From assembly GCA_023445445.1 (NCBI GenBank), contig JAEXLD010000037.1, positions 7,110-71,109 on the forward strand: DNA of 64,000 bases, written 5' to 3'. The notes under the pieces are model-generated. The model saw only the letters and a list, made by a program, of their open reading frames with translations. It was not told where the DNA came from and searched no databases. This document shows positions 62,625-64,000 of the stretch, in pieces (the stretch's first letter is position 1; the number at the start of each line of letters is the position of its first letter). The position numbers and the translations under genes are program-made. This DNA comes from Bacillota bacterium (GTDB lineage Bacteria > Bacillota > Clostridia > Clostridiales > Clostridiaceae).

Positions 62625-63131
62625 CTATAATAAGAATCCCTTTTCTTTTAATTCTTTAATTATTGATTTTATATCTTCTTCACTATCTGCAGCTATTGTA
62701 TGTAAATGAACCCCATTTGTTAAATTAGATAATGGTTTAACATTTTTATCTTTAAATTTACTTTCAAATTTATTTAAATCATTTAAATTCCTAATCATTA
62801 AATTTCCCTTTATCTCCCCATAAATAGGATGCTCAATAATAACATCTTCTATCATTCCACCATACTTAACTACTATTTCTAATTCCTCAATAGTTCTATT
62901 ACTATCATGATTAACTGCTATTATAGATTTAACTTTATTACTGTCCTTACTATACATATATCCATCTGGCGTTGCTATAATATTTTTACCCTCTGCTCTT
63001 AAAATAGCTATATCTTTAACTATTACCTGCCTAGTAACACCAAATAAAGAAGCAAGTTCTGTACCCTTTTTGGCCCCATTACTTTTTATTAATAAACTTA
63101 TAATCTCTTCTCTTCTCTTTTTAGAACTCAT
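62625..63131 (-). CDS. niaR: Transcriptional repressor NiaR (NadR/YrxA), nicotinate-responsive
   Basis: A 168-residue regulator. Residues 1-60 are an HTH_11 winged helix (LASLFGVTRQVIVKDIAILRAEG). Residues 75-168 are the 3H domain with metal/nicotinate-binding His in AVNHDSN, EHPIYGEI and GVHLHTIAA. NiaR represses NAD salvage and synthesis genes when niacin is present. No NAD genes lie in the window, so its targets are elsewhere. It is in an operon with the HD protein (15 bases upstream). Confidence 0.9.
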   Translation of the reverse strand: MSSKKRREEIISLLIKSNGAKKGTELASLFGVTRQVIVKDIAILRAEGKNIIATPDGYMYSKDSNKVKSIIAVNHDSNRTIEELEIVVKYGGMIEDVIIEHPIYGEIKGNLMIRNLNDLNKFESKFKDKNVKPLSNLTNGVHLHTIAADSEEDIKSIIKELKEKGFLL

Positions 63132-63145
63132 AAATCACCTCAAAT

Positions 63146-63655
63146 TTAATTTTTATCATCACATACTTTAATTATATTAAGCATTTTATTTTCATTTTTT
63201 ATATTAGTACTATGATGGTATCTTACTACCTCTAGTAATTCCTTATCATATTGGAATCCATTTTTTATAAAAATCCCTAATCCTATATTAGGATGATTAT
63301 AATAAACATTTATTTGTTTAATATTATCATATTTTCTTATCTTTCCCCTTGTTAATTTATCTAGTAATACTACTGTAGATTTCTCTACTAATGATAAATG
63401 TATCTTTCCCTTTCCTGCATCATGTAGTAATGCAGCTCTTCCTAACTTATACATATCTACATCTATATTTAATTCATTTCTCATTTTTATTGAATCCTTA
63501 CAAACTCTTATACAATGGTGTTTATCATTATGTTTCAGAGTATTAAATATCTCTATTTCATTTTCATTTAAAAATTTAGTTATATATGTATAATCTATTT
63601 CTTTAAATAATGAGGTAAATCCCCAAATAAATTGCTTTATTCTATATAAAGTCAT
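63146..63655 (-). CDS. HD domain phosphohydrolase
   Basis: A 169-residue single HD domain. Metal ligands: His in KHHCIRV, the HD pair in AALLHDAGKGKI, and further His in YYNHPNIGLGIF and VRYHHST. HDIG-type members hydrolyse nucleotides or phosphate esters; no sensor domain is attached, so substrate is unknown. It heads the operon that includes niaR. No clear ribosome site other than a weak GGGTGA. Confidence 0.85.
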   Translation of the reverse strand: MTLYRIKQFIWGFTSLFKEIDYTYITKFLNENEIEIFNTLKHNDKHHCIRVCKDSIKMRNELNIDVDMYKLGRAALLHDAGKGKIHLSLVEKSTVVLLDKLTRGKIRKYDNIKQINVYYNHPNIGLGIFIKNGFQYDKELLEVVRYHHSTNIKNENKMLNIIKVCDDKN

Positions 63656-63755
63656 AAAATCACCCTTATTTTTTATTATTAACTATCCATATATAAAAAT
63701 AATAACATTATATATTTTTATTATCAATTCATATAAGTTTTCAAATTTTTGAATA

Positions 63756-63787
63756 TAAAAAAAGAAGTCATGATTTCATGACTTCTT
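63756..63787 (-). terminator. Terminator of the rRNA operon
   Basis: AAGAAGTCATG pairs with CATGACTTCTT, then seven T on the minus strand, directly after tRNA-Ala. Confidence 0.92.
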
Positions 63788-63862
63788 GGTGGAGGTAAAG
63801 GGATTCGAACCCTTGACCCCTTGCGTGCAAGGCAAGTGCTCTCCCAACTGAGCTATACCCCC
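63787..63862 (-). tRNA. tRNA-Ala (anticodon UGC)
   Basis: Acceptor GGGGGTA/TACCTCC, D-arm GCTCAGTTGGGAGAGC, anticodon loop CTTGCAC between TTGC and GCAA, GGTTCGAATCC T-arm, encoded CCA. It follows the 5S gene by 12 bases, so it is cut from the rRNA transcript. Confidence 0.96.
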
Positions 63863-63874
63863 AAATAAAAATAA

Positions 63875-63990
63875 CCTGGCAACGTCCTACTCTCCCACAC
63901 AGTCTCCCATGCAGTACCATTGGCGCTGTAGAGCTTAACTTTCCTGTTCGGAATGGAAAGGAGTGTTTCCTCTACGCCATCATCACCAGA
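63875..63990 (-). rRNA. rrf: 5S ribosomal RNA
   Basis: Minus-strand sequence with CCGAACAGGAAAGTTAAG (loop A/B region) and ends CTGGTGATGATGG and GTTGCCAGG, about 116 bases. Rest of the rRNA operon (23S and 16S) would lie to the right, outside the window. Confidence 0.95.
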
Positions 63991-64000
63991 TTTCAGAGTG

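Noticed and set aside
1..64000. Insertion sequences, prophage, toxin-antitoxin pairs or restriction systems
   Set aside because: No transposase, integrase, terminase, methyltransferase or recognisable toxin motif was found on either strand; the repeats seen are short and non-coding.

Overview
The window is low-GC DNA with short intergenic gaps, strong AGGAGG-type ribosome binding sites and frequent intrinsic terminators. Together with an [FeFe] hydrogenase, AddAB, a Ser T-box and a collagen-like probable spore-surface protein, this points to a chromosome segment of an anaerobic spore-former, Clostridium sensu stricto or a close relative. No species is claimed. I see no phage, plasmid, transposase or CRISPR array. 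The right edge enters an rRNA operon on the minus strand (5S rRNA, then tRNA-Ala).

Layout. 1-13 kb: an ABC-2 permease fragment, two facing short-chain dehydrogenases, an NCS2 purine permease, a YdcF/acetyltransferase pair, a stand-alone FakA C-terminal domain with a decayed Nudix gene beside it, a collagen-like protein, proline biosynthesis (proB-proA), an AI-2E-type exporter, a YjiH protein and a pentapeptide-repeat protein. 13-30 kb: an old-yellow-enzyme type reductase behind a TetR gene, an EF-hand mini-protein, a putative anti-sigma/sigma pair, a DUF305 protein, a two-gene operon with an unusual ABC-class ATPase, hemolysin III, a YtrA-type GntR/ABC operon, an ABC-F protein, a TraB/GumN lipoprotein and an acetyltransferase. 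30-45 kb: VOC and GNAT enzymes, a MATE exporter behind a probable riboswitch, the hydrogenase with a Rex-like operator, phosphatidylserine decarboxylase with an RpiR regulator, a DUF2089 operon, a GH4 glycosidase, a lone Card1-like CARF nuclease, tRNA-Arg, and an orphan histidine kinase. 45-64 kb: two convergent L,D-transpeptidases, a CCA/poly(A) polymerase, addB-addA, a ROK glucokinase, three tRNA-Ser genes, serS under a T-box, and an operon of HD protein, NiaR, GlpA-like oxidoreductase and a shortened DUF1667 protein.

How genes connect. proB and proA perform the first two steps of proline synthesis. The serS T-box reads charging of the tRNA-Ser genes lying just downstream of it. The Rex-like site over the hydA promoter would tie hydrogen production to NADH/NAD+. 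The MATE leader looks like a guanidine-IV (mepA) type switch and would make that exporter ligand-induced. ABC operons, SDRs and acetyltransferases look like ordinary stress and detoxification functions.

Most worth a second look: the isolated CARF-nuclease (a type III CRISPR ancillary family with no CRISPR in view), the MATE leader, a pair of matching palindromes between the ABC-ATPase operon and hemolysin III, two families of dispersed intergenic repeats (one supplies the C-terminus of the MATE protein), and the truncated DUF1667 operon. All calls come from reading the sequence. No database search was run.
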